From an uncultured Bacteroidales bacterium (GTDB lineage Bacteria > Bacteroidota > Bacteroidia > Bacteroidales > Paludibacteraceae), in the NCBI GenBank assembly GCA_902785605.1, contig CACZZL010000010.1:62001-126000 (forward strand): a DNA stretch of 64,000 nt. Reading direction: 5' to 3'. Of this stretch, positions 16,173 to 24,900 are shown one piece after another (position 1 is the stretch's first letter; the number at the start of each line of letters is the position of its first letter). Under the pieces are notes generated by a model. The model saw only the letters and a list, made by a program, of their open reading frames with translations, had not been told where the DNA came from and made no database searches. A program made the position numbers and the translations under genes.

Positions 16173-17058
16173 GTTTTTCTACTAAAACTCTCAGTCCGTC
16201 GGAAACGATTTTAATGTGTATATCTTTCTCCATCTCTACCGGATCACCGTCGATATGGAACGGAGCTACTTCTTCGCGCTCCAACGTCACTTCCTTGGCA
16301 CGAATCGTGTTCATGAAATGGCTGTCATCGATGCTTCCGGCAAACAGACGCAGTGCCAGACCGGCTCCGCCCAACAGCGCGTGGCTGGACATCATCATGA
16401 TATCCATCTTACCGTCCTGAACGCTCGCTTTCGGTGCGATCATCGCATCGTTTCCCCACTGGTTCGCATTGGCGAACGTGATGAGGAACGCCTTGTGCGT
16501 CACATCAAAACCGTCACCGATGAGGTGGTAGTTCTGCGGCGTGTAGGAGAAGATATCTTTGACAACATCCTGGAAATAGGTTGCAAAACCACGTTTGTTA
16601 CTGCCGGCAAAATGGTTCGCGATCAGCGCATCAAAACCCGTACCGCACGTAGTGACGAACACCCGTCCGTTGGCCAGACCGTAATCCACCAGAATCGGCT
16701 CCGAGTGGTTAAGCATCTCCAGCGCTTTGTTGGCACGCATAGGGATGCTGAGGTGACGTGCAAAACCGTTCCCGCTACCCATCGGCAGAATACCGAGAGC
16801 CGTCTGGGTGTCGCGCAGACCGCGTGCTACCTCGTTCACTGTGCCGTCACCGCCTACTGCTACCACGGCATCAAAGCCCATCCGCGCGTACTGATGTGCC
16901 AACTCGGTCGCATGACCGGCGTACTCCGTGAACACAATATTCGGCAACCACTGCTCTGTATCCAGGGTCTGCATGATCAACTTCGGCAATTTCTTCTTCG
17001 TGTTCTGTGTCTCCTTCGAACCCGAAACCGGATTGATGATAAAAGCTATATTTTTCAT
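16165..17058 (-). CDS. Diacylglycerol kinase family lipid kinase (YegS/BmrU-like)
   Basis: A 297-residue cytoplasmic kinase of the DAGK catalytic-domain family, which phosphorylates diacylglycerol, sphingosine-like or other lipids with ATP. Motifs: NPVSGSKE near the start, GGDGTVNEVARGL (nucleotide loop), LGILPMGSGNGFARHL, and HIDGDPVEM near the end. The start at 17058 (MKNIAFIINPVSG) is chosen over an upstream in-frame ATG because the family begins there. A minus-strand promoter lies at 17089-17120. The stop codon is in a heptamer array. Confidence 0.93.
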   Translation of the reverse strand: MKNIAFIINPVSGSKETQNTKKKLPKLIMQTLDTEQWLPNIVFTEYAGHATELAHQYARMGFDAVVAVGGDGTVNEVARGLRDTQTALGILPMGSGNGFARHLSIPMRANKALEMLNHSEPILVDYGLANGRVFVTTCGTGFDALIANHFAGSNKRGFATYFQDVVKDIFSYTPQNYHLIGDGFDVTHKAFLITFANANQWGNDAMIAPKASVQDGKMDIMMMSSHALLGGAGLALRLFAGSIDDSHFMNTIRAKEVTLEREEVAPFHIDGDPVEMEKDIHIKIVSDGLRVLVEKRF

Positions 17059-17084
17059 AAGTACATTTTTATGCAATCTAAATC

Positions 17085-17204
17085 GGGCGCAAAGGTACAA
17101 CTTTTTTTTGACATATGCAAGCGCGCGCGTACTTTTTCTTAATTTTTGCCTCTTTTTGCAATTTTATTTGCACATATCAAAATTTCTTTGTACCTTTGCA
17201 GCCG
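17085..17204. promoter_or_regulatory. Divergent promoters for the lipid kinase and the MNT gene
   Basis: Minus strand: TTGCATATGT at 17120-17111 and TACCTTTGC at 17097-17089. Plus strand: TTTG at 17167-17170 and TACCTTTGC at 17191-17199, followed by a 27-base leader to the MNT gene. Confidence 0.8.
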
Positions 17205-17226
17205 CAAAGGTTTAAGAGAATAAGTT

Positions 17227-17532
17227 ATGCCAAGTGCTGAAGTACAAAAAATGATTCCACAGATACAGGCGTATCTGGCAACACAACCGGTCGAAAGGGC
17301 TTATCTTTTCGGCTCATGTTCGCGTGGAGAAGAGACCAAGGACAGCGATGTGGATATATTGGTTAAATTGGACTACTCCAAACCTATTGGAATGCGGTAC
17401 TTCCAGATGATGACGGATTTGGAATCCAAACTCGGCAGAACAGTAGATTTGGTGTCGGAAGACGGATTGTTATCTTTCGCACGTCCTTATGTTGATCAAG
17501 ATAAAATAATGATTTATGAGAGAGCGCATTAG
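17227..17532 (+). CDS. MNT-type nucleotidyltransferase (minimal, antitoxin-like)
   Basis: A 101-residue protein with the polymerase-beta-like signature LFGSCSRGEETKDSDVDILV (GS followed by DxD). Such minimal nucleotidyltransferases usually pair with a HEPN toxin and neutralise it by AMPylation. Here the next frame begins like a HEPN partner (MRERIR) but then departs, and no HEPN domain or RxxxxH motif follows, so the toxin seems to be missing. It has its own strong promoter. It may be an orphan antitoxin retained after loss of the toxin. Confidence 0.88.
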   Translation: MPSAEVQKMIPQIQAYLATQPVERAYLFGSCSRGEETKDSDVDILVKLDYSKPIGMRYFQMMTDLESKLGRTVDLVSEDGLLSFARPYVDQDKIMIYERAH

Positions 17533-17566
17533 AACAGCTTTATCACATAGCGAAAAAGAAGCCGTA

Positions 17567-17923
17567 ATGGCGGATATGAAGTCTTTTGATGAGCCGATGC
17601 CATCAGTAGGCATTTTCTGGTATGATCCCGAGGAACATGATTTCTTCGGTGTGTATAAAAAGGAACTGACCCCAAAGATGGTAGAAGAGGCAAAAGCGAA
17701 TGGGATAAAGGTGATTAACTATGAGAAACCTGATCATAGTAAGGAAACAAAAGGCCGCGTAGCATGGAATATTGATAAGTTTATCGTGTTTGTTGGTCAG
17801 TGGGCAAAAGATAGAGAGGAAGAATTGACCGAACTAATCGAAAAATACTTCGCCTTGCCGTACTTTGAGTTCCGTTACGATGAACATTGGGACTTGGGTC
17901 ACGGCTGGTCAGGAGATATGTAA
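17567..17923 (+). CDS. Conserved hypothetical protein of Bacteroidales
   Basis: About 118 residues with a highly charged, aromatic sequence: PMPSVGIFWYDPEEHDFFGV at the start and FEFRYDEHWDLGHGWSGDM at the end. I recognise it as a recurrent conserved hypothetical in gut Bacteroidales but know no function. The frame is open from 17516 (MRERIRTALSHSEKEAV), where it overlaps the MNT gene by 17 bp; the first part may be a remnant of a HEPN gene, so I take the internal ATG at 17567 as start. Another ATG follows at 17576. Confidence 0.72.
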   Translation: MADMKSFDEPMPSVGIFWYDPEEHDFFGVYKKELTPKMVEEAKANGIKVINYEKPDHSKETKGRVAWNIDKFIVFVGQWAKDREEELTELIEKYFALPYFEFRYDEHWDLGHGWSGDM

Positions 17924-17957
17924 TATTCGCTGCTACCGACAGCGTAAAAACCGGTAA

Positions 17958-18031
17958 GGGGTATTAGCTCATCTGGCTAGAGCGCGACACTGGCAGTGTC
18001 GAGGTGAGCGGTTCGAGTCCGCTATACTCCA
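17958..18031 (+). tRNA. tRNA-Ala, anticodon GGC
   Basis: A full cloverleaf: acceptor GGGGTAT pairs with ATACTCC, with the G3-U70 wobble that marks alanine tRNAs; D-stem GCTC/GAGC; anticodon stem CGACA/TGTCG with loop CTGGCAG (anticodon GGC); T-stem AGCGG/CCGCT with loop TTCGAGT. Discriminator base A at 18031; the CCA end is not encoded. It stands alone between the 17567 gene and the structured segment before the methyltransferase, and tRNA genes are common integration sites. Confidence 0.95.
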
Positions 18032-18039
18032 CATATTTA

Positions 18040-18055
18040 GCGCAAAGTGTTGCGC
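18040..18055 (+). terminator. Hairpin downstream of tRNA-Ala
   Basis: GCGCAA, loop AGTG, TTGCGC, a perfect 6-bp stem 8 bases after the tRNA. There is no T-run after it, so it may be a processing or pausing signal. Confidence 0.45.
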
Positions 18056-18089
18056 AATAACAGATTAAAATAATAAGCATTACTATTAT

Positions 18090-18263
18090 TTCGCGTTCGA
18101 AAAGAAAAAAGCCTAGGAAACTGATTTCTCAACGAAGCGGGTAAATGCTTCACGAATGTGCCTACAATGGGACATTCCAACTACAATCCAATAGTTCACA
18201 TAAGTGTGGACTTTCTATGGATTGTAGGCGGAGGTTCTTCCTAGGCTCCTTCGTGAACGCGAA
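18090..18263 (+). ncRNA. Candidate structured RNA upstream of the methyltransferase
   Basis: This gene-free stretch is bounded by TTCGCGTTC (18090-18098) and its complement GAACGCGAA (18255-18263), with an inner pair GCCTAGGAA (18111-18119)/TTCCTAGGC (18238-18246). Inside are a GAAGC/GCTTC hairpin, GCCTACAAT (18160-18168)/ATTGTAGGC (18221-18229), and CACA-TAAG-TGTG (18197-18208). A second CTACAATCCAATAG arm (18181-18194) competes for the same partner (18215-18227), giving two exclusive folds. It could be a regulatory or defence-linked RNA, or a small inverted-repeat element; there is no reverse transcriptase nearby to support a retron. Confidence 0.5.
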
Positions 18264-18296
18264 TAGAGGTTCACACTTTTTATGTGCCCGTTGGTG

Positions 18297-18328
18297 GATT
18301 GATAGTTATGCAAAAACGACTATCAATC
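18297..18328 (+). promoter_or_regulatory. 10-bp inverted repeat against the methyltransferase start codon
   Basis: GATTGATAGT (18297-18306) and ACTATCAATC (18319-18328) are perfect complements with a 12-base loop, ending one base before the ATG at 18330. It could be an operator, or a hairpin that hides the ribosome entry site. Confidence 0.6.
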
Positions 18329-18329
18329 T

Positions 18330-19415
18330 ATGGCAGGAAACGCAGATTTACATGCCGCAGGCAAAGCTAAAAAAGATGAGTTTTACACTCAATTAGTGGA
18401 CATCGAGAAGGAAATAAAGTACTATAAACCACACTTCCATGGAAAGGTGGTGTTGTGTAATTGCGATGATCCTTACGAGAGTAATTTCTTTAAGTACTTT
18501 GCTTTGAACTTTAACGCACTCGGTTTGAAAAAACTGATTGCTACTTGTTATAATGGTTCGCCTGTTTCCGGTAATGAGTTATTGTTGGATTTTGGCGATA
18601 CAGTAGATGATCCAAAGAAGATTGCTTATAAAGTAGAAATAACAGAAGTTACCGATGTAAATGGAGATGGCGCAATTAATCTTGCTGATGTAAAGTACCT
18701 CATGCACAATGATAAGAATGTTATTTCCATACTCAAAGGGAATGGCGATTTTCGTTCTCAAGAATGTATTGAACTACTCAAAGAAGCTGATATTGTAGTT
18801 ACTAATCCGCCTTTTTCTCTGTTTCGTGAATACTTAGCACAATTAGTTGAATACAAGAAGAATTTTCTTATTATTGGCAATGTAAATACCATTGTTACAA
18901 AGGATACATTTCCTTTAGTAAGAGACAATATTATATGGATGGGTGCCAGCATTCATAGTGGGGATAGAGAATTTAGAGTTCCAGATTCTTACCCACTCAA
19001 TGCCGCAGGATATAGAGTTGATGAGAATGGTATAAAATATATTCGCGTCAAAGGTGTCAGATGGTTTACCAATTTGGACTACCCTCAACGTCATGAAGAT
19101 TTGGTCTTATATAAACATTATACTCCGGAAGAATATCCGCATTATGATAATTACGATGCAATAAATGTTGATAAATCAAGTGACATTCCTTGTGACTACG
19201 ATGGAGTTATGGGTGTGCCAATTACATTCTTAGATAAGTATAATCCTGACCAATTTGAGATTATTTGGCAAGCGAGTGGTAATACAAGAGCTTGTGCTCC
19301 AAATGAAATATTATCAGAATTATCATACAAGCCACATAAAGAAGATAGAGGTGGTTGTGCTGTTCTTAAAGGACAGCGTTGTTATACCCGCATATTTATC
19401 CGTCGCAAAAAATAG
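18330..19415 (+). CDS. Adenine-specific DNA methyltransferase, EcoRI family
   Basis: A 361-residue N6-adenine methyltransferase similar to M.EcoRI: KDEFYTQLVDIEKEI, CNCDDPYESNFFKYF, the catalytic VVTNPPFSLFREYL and FLIIGNVNTI are present in order. A DVNGDGAINLADVKYLM segment resembling an EF-hand/dockerin loop sits at about 110-126, as in relatives I recall. The gene is much more AT-rich than its neighbours and uses AGA and TTA codons freely, suggesting horizontal transfer. It is 6 bp upstream of a DUF262-HNH nuclease gene, so the pair probably forms a restriction-modification or related defence unit. A GTG or earlier start is excluded by the hairpin just before 18330. Confidence 0.9.
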   Translation: MAGNADLHAAGKAKKDEFYTQLVDIEKEIKYYKPHFHGKVVLCNCDDPYESNFFKYFALNFNALGLKKLIATCYNGSPVSGNELLLDFGDTVDDPKKIAYKVEITEVTDVNGDGAINLADVKYLMHNDKNVISILKGNGDFRSQECIELLKEADIVVTNPPFSLFREYLAQLVEYKKNFLIIGNVNTIVTKDTFPLVRDNIIWMGASIHSGDREFRVPDSYPLNAAGYRVDENGIKYIRVKGVRWFTNLDYPQRHEDLVLYKHYTPEEYPHYDNYDAINVDKSSDIPCDYDGVMGVPITFLDKYNPDQFEIIWQASGNTRACAPNEILSELSYKPHKEDRGGCAVLKGQRCYTRIFIRRKK

Positions 19416-19421
19416 AAAGCC

Positions 19422-20504
19422 ATGAAAATAGAATTACACAAAATTACCGTTCGCGAGCTGACAGAAGGCTACGTGGACAATCAGGAAGCGGGCGTGAAAG
19501 CCTATGGTGGCAAATTGGACGTGCGTCCGCCGTTTCAGCGTGAGTTCGTTTATAACGACAAAGAGCGGGACGCCGTAATTGATACCATTACGCAGGATTT
19601 TCCGCTCAATGTGATGTATTGGTCGGTAAACGACGATGGCACTTTTGAGATTATTGACGGTCAACAACGTACGGTTTCTATTTGCCAGTACGTAAACGGC
19701 GACTTTGCGCACTTGTTCCGATATTTTGACAATCTCACCAAAGAGGAAAAAGACCAGATTCTCAACTACGAACTCTATATCTATCGTTGTACCGGTTCGG
19801 ACAAAGAGAAACTAAAATGGTTCAAGACCATCAATATAGCCGGTAAGAAACTGACGAACCAAGAACTGCTGAATGCGGTGTATGCTTCGCCGTGGCTTAG
19901 TGATGCAAAGCGGTATTTCTCCAAATCTAACTGCGGTGCATATCTTATGGGTAATAAATACCTCACGGGGTCGCCTATTCAGCAAGATTATTTAGAGACC
20001 GTTCTCGACTGGATCAGTGGAGGACAGATAGAGCGATACATGGCGGAACATTCCATCAAAGACTCCGATGCTACGGCACTTTGGCTCTATTTCCAGCAAG
20101 TCATCAATTGGGTACAAGCCAAGTTCAAATATCGCTCTGTGATGAAAGGTGTGGACTGGGGTGCTATCTATAATAAATACGGCTCCGAGCACATCAATAT
20201 TGAGGAAATGGAGCAACGTATTTCTGCGCTTATCCAAGACTCCGATGTCGGCAATCAGAAAGGCATTTACTGGTACGTTTTTGACGCGGACGAACGACAC
20301 CTGCAAATCCGCGCATTTGATGGGAACACCAAGCGTCGCCAATACGAAAAGCAGAAAGGTGCCTGTCCTATATGCGGCAAACATTTTGAAATAGAAGAAA
20401 TGGAAGCCGATCATATTACACCGTGGTCGCAAGGCGGACATACTACGCCGGATAACTGTCAGATGTTGTGTAGGGAGTGTAATCGGAGAAAGAGCAGTAA
20501 ATAA
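19422..20504 (+). CDS. DUF262 (ParB-like) plus HNH endonuclease
   Basis: A 360-residue protein. The N-terminal DUF262 domain shows PPFQREFVYNDKERDAVIDT and FEIIDGQQRTVSICQY (the DGQQR nucleotide-binding motif); the C-terminus (about 305-358) is an HNH nuclease with CPICGKHFEIEEMEADHI, TPWSQGGHTTPDNCQMLC and RECNRR. DUF262-HNH proteins include GmrSD- and BrxU-like restriction enzymes. Placed 6 bp after an EcoRI-type methyltransferase it is likely the cutting partner. Base composition is closer to the chromosome than that of the methyltransferase, so the two may have different histories. Confidence 0.9.
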   Translation: MKIELHKITVRELTEGYVDNQEAGVKAYGGKLDVRPPFQREFVYNDKERDAVIDTITQDFPLNVMYWSVNDDGTFEIIDGQQRTVSICQYVNGDFAHLFRYFDNLTKEEKDQILNYELYIYRCTGSDKEKLKWFKTINIAGKKLTNQELLNAVYASPWLSDAKRYFSKSNCGAYLMGNKYLTGSPIQQDYLETVLDWISGGQIERYMAEHSIKDSDATALWLYFQQVINWVQAKFKYRSVMKGVDWGAIYNKYGSEHINIEEMEQRISALIQDSDVGNQKGIYWYVFDADERHLQIRAFDGNTKRRQYEKQKGACPICGKHFEIEEMEADHITPWSQGGHTTPDNCQMLCRECNRRKSSK

Positions 20505-20515
20505 TTATGCAAACA

Positions 20516-20548
20516 CTTGCATATATCAAAAAAAAGCAGTAACTTTGC
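20516..20548 (+). promoter_or_regulatory. Promoter of the 47-residue membrane protein
   Basis: CTTGC at 20516-20520 and TAACTTTGC at 20540-20548, with a CATATAT-like stretch after the first box, 16 bases before the ATG at 20565. Confidence 0.75.
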
Positions 20549-20564
20549 ACAAAATTTAATCGTT

Positions 20565-20708
20565 ATGGACGCTGTAGGTGGAATTCTGCTTGTTTGTTTT
20601 GCTTTAGGATGGATTGTATTGTCATTCCATTATTCTATTGAATATTGGCAGGAATATAACTGGGCGAGGGGAATATTTATCTTTATAATTGCATTGCCAA
20701 CGCAATAA
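20565..20708 (+). CDS. Small membrane protein, 47 residues
   Basis: Begins MDAVGGILLVCFALGWIVLS and ends IFIFIIALPTQ, giving two hydrophobic helices joined by a short tryptophan/tyrosine-rich loop. The ATG at 20565 follows a well-formed Bacteroidota promoter by 16 bases, which supports a real gene; an upstream in-frame ATG (20517) lies inside the promoter and is rejected. Function unknown. Small two-helix proteins beside defence genes are sometimes toxins or immunity factors, but nothing here shows that. Confidence 0.6.
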   Translation: MDAVGGILLVCFALGWIVLSFHYSIEYWQEYNWARGIFIFIIALPTQ

Positions 20709-20893
20709 TAAGACCTACACCCTCGCCAAACTCTCTCATCCGAGACGCTCCCCGCGCCTCGGATTTCTTATAGCGTCCATTATCCGGCGATAATATCGCC
20801 GCCTCTTCGTTCTTTTCCCGCAATTCTATGCGGGTCACTTTGTTCGTTGTCCCGGCATTTTATGCCCGTTTTATGATATTTTTTGCCAAAATA
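20709..20893. repeat. Gene-free spacer with palindromic mini-hairpins
   Basis: No gene seen. Contains GGCGATAATATCGCC (20786-20800), CCCGCA-ATTCTA-TGCGGG (20817-20834) and GGCATTTTATGCC (20854-20866), of the same design as hairpins at 62.5-63.9 kb. Confidence 0.7.
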
Positions 20894-20926
20894 TTTGCAT
20901 ATTCCAAAAAATCTTTGTATCTTTGC
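20894..20926 (+). promoter_or_regulatory. Promoter of the 21093 gene
   Basis: TTTGC at 20894-20898 and TATCTTTGC at 20918-20926. The leader to the ATG is about 160 bases and includes the palindrome CCGGTTCTAAACCGG, room for leader regulation. Confidence 0.75.
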
Positions 20927-21092
20927 ACCCGAGTTTGGTAAATATTTTGCTCCGGTTCTAAACCGGTTTGCACCCAAAATCGGAGAAAAACAGGAGTAGG
21001 ATCGGCCGCGGAACGGACTCGCCTCGGACTAATCCTAGACTTTATTAAATTCACGAACTTATAAATAACACATATACAATACATTATATCGC

Positions 21093-21767
21093 ATGTCTCG
21101 GCATTTAAAAAATATCATTATTTCCCGTTTGCAGGACTCCGTCGCAACTTTTGTCGATTTACCTGCCAACGCCACGCCCCACACCAAAGGCGTACGGTAT
21201 TTTTGTACTGTTGAGGATGTCAAATGTCTTTGGGGAGCAATGAACACCATGGAAGAAGGTCGCAAACGTCGCAAACACATCATCGTTCGTCCCTCACGTT
21301 TCCGTCGCGGCCTCTTCGAACTCTATACCTACCACTTCCCGAAACATTGGTCAGCCGCCTGTGTAGAAAACCGCGAACTCATCAAACTCGCACAACGCAA
21401 GGCCCATGCACTCGAGCACGACTACTCACCCGAAGCCCTTGAATGGCGTCTTCGTTTCTTCACCCATTATTTCCGTGTAGTCAGAGGCGGAGCCGAACCC
21501 GAACCGGGCATGAAACGCTACTCCCGTTTTTACCAATATACCTATGTCGCCCTCTATCGTGAACTCCAAGCCGCCAGAAAAGCCGCCCAAGAACCCGAGA
21601 TTAACATAGACGAAATCAGCGCGAACGACATCTCATTCGAACCTGTCGCCCGCCCCCTTCGTCCCACTCTTCATACACGTCGTTCATATCCCTTAACGGC
21701 CCTTTTACACTACCAAGAACCTGAATCCAACCTCGTCATCCACCCCCGAGGCTACTTAATTTGTTAA
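21093..21767 (+). CDS. Hypothetical basic protein
   Basis: A 224-residue soluble protein, rich in Arg, His and Tyr, with no signal peptide or membrane segment; landmarks are KRRKHIIVRPSRFRRGLFEL and PGMKRYSRFYQYTYVALYREL. I do not recognise the family. Its C-ending codon preference (many CCC, CGC, CTC) differs from both the methyltransferase and the core genes, and it has a long leader. The basic character would suit nucleic-acid binding, but that is inference. It is the last gene of the accessory segment before secA. Confidence 0.65.
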   Translation: MSRHLKNIIISRLQDSVATFVDLPANATPHTKGVRYFCTVEDVKCLWGAMNTMEEGRKRRKHIIVRPSRFRRGLFELYTYHFPKHWSAACVENRELIKLAQRKAHALEHDYSPEALEWRLRFFTHYFRVVRGGAEPEPGMKRYSRFYQYTYVALYRELQAARKAAQEPEINIDEISANDISFEPVARPLRPTLHTRRSYPLTALLHYQEPESNLVIHPRGYLIC

Positions 21768-21866
21768 AAAGCCTAAACCTACACTCTCGCCGGAAAGGAA
21801 GTGCGGTTATAATCGGTCCGTTTGACTGCCAAAATGACAGAAAAATGCTGTGGCATGCATTTTGTA

Positions 21867-21899
21867 CTTGCATATATGGAAAATTTTTTGTAATTTTGC
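21867..21899 (+). promoter_or_regulatory. Promoter of secA
   Basis: CTTGC at 21867-21871, CATATATGG after it, and TAATTTTGC at 21891-21899; the leader to the ATG at 21965 is about 60 bases. Confidence 0.8.
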
Positions 21900-21964
21900 A
21901 GCGCATTTTGTGTACAACCCACAAAAGGGCGTAACAACCAACGAGAAAATAGGAAACAAAACAT

Positions 21965-24900
21965 ATGGATTTTTTAGGAATTATTACCAAACTATTCGGC
22001 AACAAGGCCCAGAAAGATATGAAGGCCATTCAGCCGATAGTAGACCAGATCAAGGCAGCGTACGAGACCATCGATGCGCTGTCCAATGATGATTTGCGTG
22101 CCCATTCGTACGCGTTGATGGACCAACTGCAGGCCGCTGTCAAACCGCAAAAAGACCGCATCGCCGAGCTCAAAGCGTCCATCGAAGAGACACCGATTGA
22201 TAAACGCGAGAAGATCTACAACGAGGTCGATAAACTCGAGAAAGAGATCAAGGAAGTGTATGAGAAGAAACTGACGGAGATCTTACCCGAGGCTTATGCC
22301 ATCGTCAAGTCCGCTGCCCGTCGTTTTGCGCAGTCCGAGACCGTGGTAGTAACCGCTACCGAGATGGATCGCAGCCTCGCTGCCGACCCGCGTTTCGATT
22401 TCATCGAAATCAAATCGGATGTACAAAGTGACGATGTACAAGGTACAAAGGATATAGCTGTTTACCACAACCATTGGATGGCCGGCGGAAACGAGATCAC
22501 CTGGGACATGATTCACTACGACGTGCAGTTGTTCGGTGGTGTCGTTCTGCATCAAGGTAAGATCGCCGAGATGGCGACCGGTGAAGGTAAGACCCTCGTG
22601 GCGACCCTCCCGGTTTACCTCAACGCCCTCACGCACGAAGGCGTGCACGTAGTCACCGTCAACGACTACCTCGCCAAACGTGACTCGGAGTGGAACGGCC
22701 CGCTCTATATGTTCCTCGGTCTGACGGTCGATTGTATCGACAAGCACCGCCCGAACAGCGATGAGCGCCGCAAAGCGTACGCCTGCGATATCACGTTCGG
22801 TACGAATAACGAGTTCGGTTTTGACTACCTGCGTGATAACATGGCGACCAGCCCGATGGACCTCGTGCAGCGCGGACACAACTACGCCATCGTCGATGAG
22901 GTGGACTCCGTCTTGATCGATGATGCCCGTACGCCGCTCATCATCAGCGGTCCGGTACCCAAAGGAGAGGATCAGATGTTCGACGAGTATAAGGACCGCG
23001 TAGCCGCACTCGTGCGTCAGCAGACTACGCTGACAACCAACCTGCTTGTCGAGGCGAAGAAGAAAATGGGTTCCGAAGACGCGAAAGAGAAAGAGGCCGG
23101 CGAGCTGGCCCTGTTCCGTGCGTTCAAGGGTCTGCCCAAATCGAAGGCACTCATCAAGTACCTCTCCGAGCCTGGTGTCAAGGTGCGTCTGCAGAAAACC
23201 GAAGAGTTCTATCTGCAAGAGAACGAGAAGAATATGCACATCGCGACCGACGAACTCTACTTCGTCATCGACGAGAAGAACAAATCCATCGAGCTCACCG
23301 ACAAGGGTATTGATGCCCTGACCGGCACGACCGATGACCCGCATTTCTTCGTGCTCCCCGACGTCGGCTCCGAGATGGCGGACCTCGAGAACGAGACCGG
23401 TCTCACGCCCGAGCAGCGGCAGCAGCGCAAGGACGATATCCTGACCAACTACAGCGTCAAGTCCGAGCGCGTACACACCGTACACCAGCTGCTCAAGGCC
23501 TACACCCTGTTCGAGAAAGATGTGGACTACATCATCGACAACGGCGAGGTGAAGATCGTCGATGAGCAAACAGGCCGTGTGATGGAAGGTCGTCGCTGGT
23601 CCGATGGCCTGCATCAGGCTGTCGAGGCGAAGGAGAACGTGAAGGTTGAAGGTGCAACCCAGACCTTCGCTACCATCACGCTGCAGAACTATTTCCGTAT
23701 GTACAACAAACTCGCCGGTATGACCGGTACAGCAGAGACCGAGGCAGGCGAGTTCTGGAATATCTACAAACTGGACGTTGTTGTTATCCCGACCAACAAA
23801 CCGATTGCCCGTAACGACATGAACGACCGTATTTATCGCACCAAACGCGAGAAATACAACGCCGTGATAGAGGAGATCGTTTCGATGGTCAACCAGGGCC
23901 GTCCGGTTCTCGTCGGTACCACTTCGGTCGAGATATCCGAGTTGCTGAGTAAGATGCTTCGTCTGCGTCAGATCAAGCACAACGTGCTCAACGCCAAGTT
24001 GCACCAGCAGGAGGCGCAGGTGGTTGCCGAAGCCGGTCGTGCAGGCGTCGTAACAATCGCAACCAACATGGCCGGTCGTGGTACGGATATCAAGCTCACG
24101 CCGGAAGTGAAAGAAGCCGGCGGTCTCGCCATCATCGGTACCGAGCGTCATGAGTCGCGCCGTGTGGACCGTCAGTTACGTGGTCGTGCCGGCCGTCAAG
24201 GTGACCCGGGTAGCTCCGTGTTCTACGTCTCGCTGGAGGATGACCTGATGCGTATGTTCGGCTCCGAGCGTATCGCAGGTGTGATGGATAAGATGGGCTT
24301 CGAAGAGGGCGAGATGATCGAGCACAAGATGATCTCCAACTCCATCGAACGCGCGCAGAAGAAAGTGGAGGAGAACAACTTCGGTATCCGTAAACGCCTC
24401 ATCGAGTACGATGACGTGATGAACCAGCAACGTAACCTCATCTACGCCAAACGTCGTCACGCCCTGATGGGTGAGCGTATTGGCGTCGATATAACGAACA
24501 TGATCCGCTCAACGGCAGAGACCATCTTCCTTGAGGCGCGTCAGGACAACGACTACGAGGGACTCAAGTACGAAGTCATGCATACCTTCGCGATCGAGCT
24601 GCCGTTCGACGAGGAGGAGTTCAGCCGCGGTAAACGTGACGAGCTGAGCAACAAGCTGGCTGAGGCTGCATTGGACAGCTTCAAACGTCGTATGGACAAA
24701 CTGATGCAAGTCGCTGATCCGGTGATTCAACAAGTGTATGAGACCAAGGGTCAGATGTACGAGAACATCCTTATCCCGATCACGGATAGCAAACGTGTTT
24801 ATAACATCGCTGTCAACCTCAAAGCGGCTGCTGAATCGCACTGCAAAGAGGTAGTGAAAGAGTTCGAGAAACGGATGCTGCTCTACGTCATCGACGATGA

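Noticed and set aside
16216..17142. 308-codon frame antisense to the lipid kinase
   Set aside because: Opposite-strand shadow of a gene with clear kinase motifs.
18090..18263. Retron msr-msd RNA
   Set aside because: The end-to-end inverted repeat suggested it, but no reverse transcriptase is encoded nearby.
18145..18396. Open frame of 83 codons across the structured segment
   Set aside because: It lies over the inverted repeats and runs into the methyltransferase start in another frame; composition is not protein-like and there is no promoter or ribosome site.
17958..22000. Integrated element with attachment sites at tRNA-Ala
   Set aside because: No repeat of the tRNA 3' end and no integrase were found up to secA, so an element boundary cannot be shown.
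22283..24151. 622-codon open frame antisense to secA
   Set aside because: A shadow of the strong codon bias of secA; no domain recognised and the sense protein is certain.
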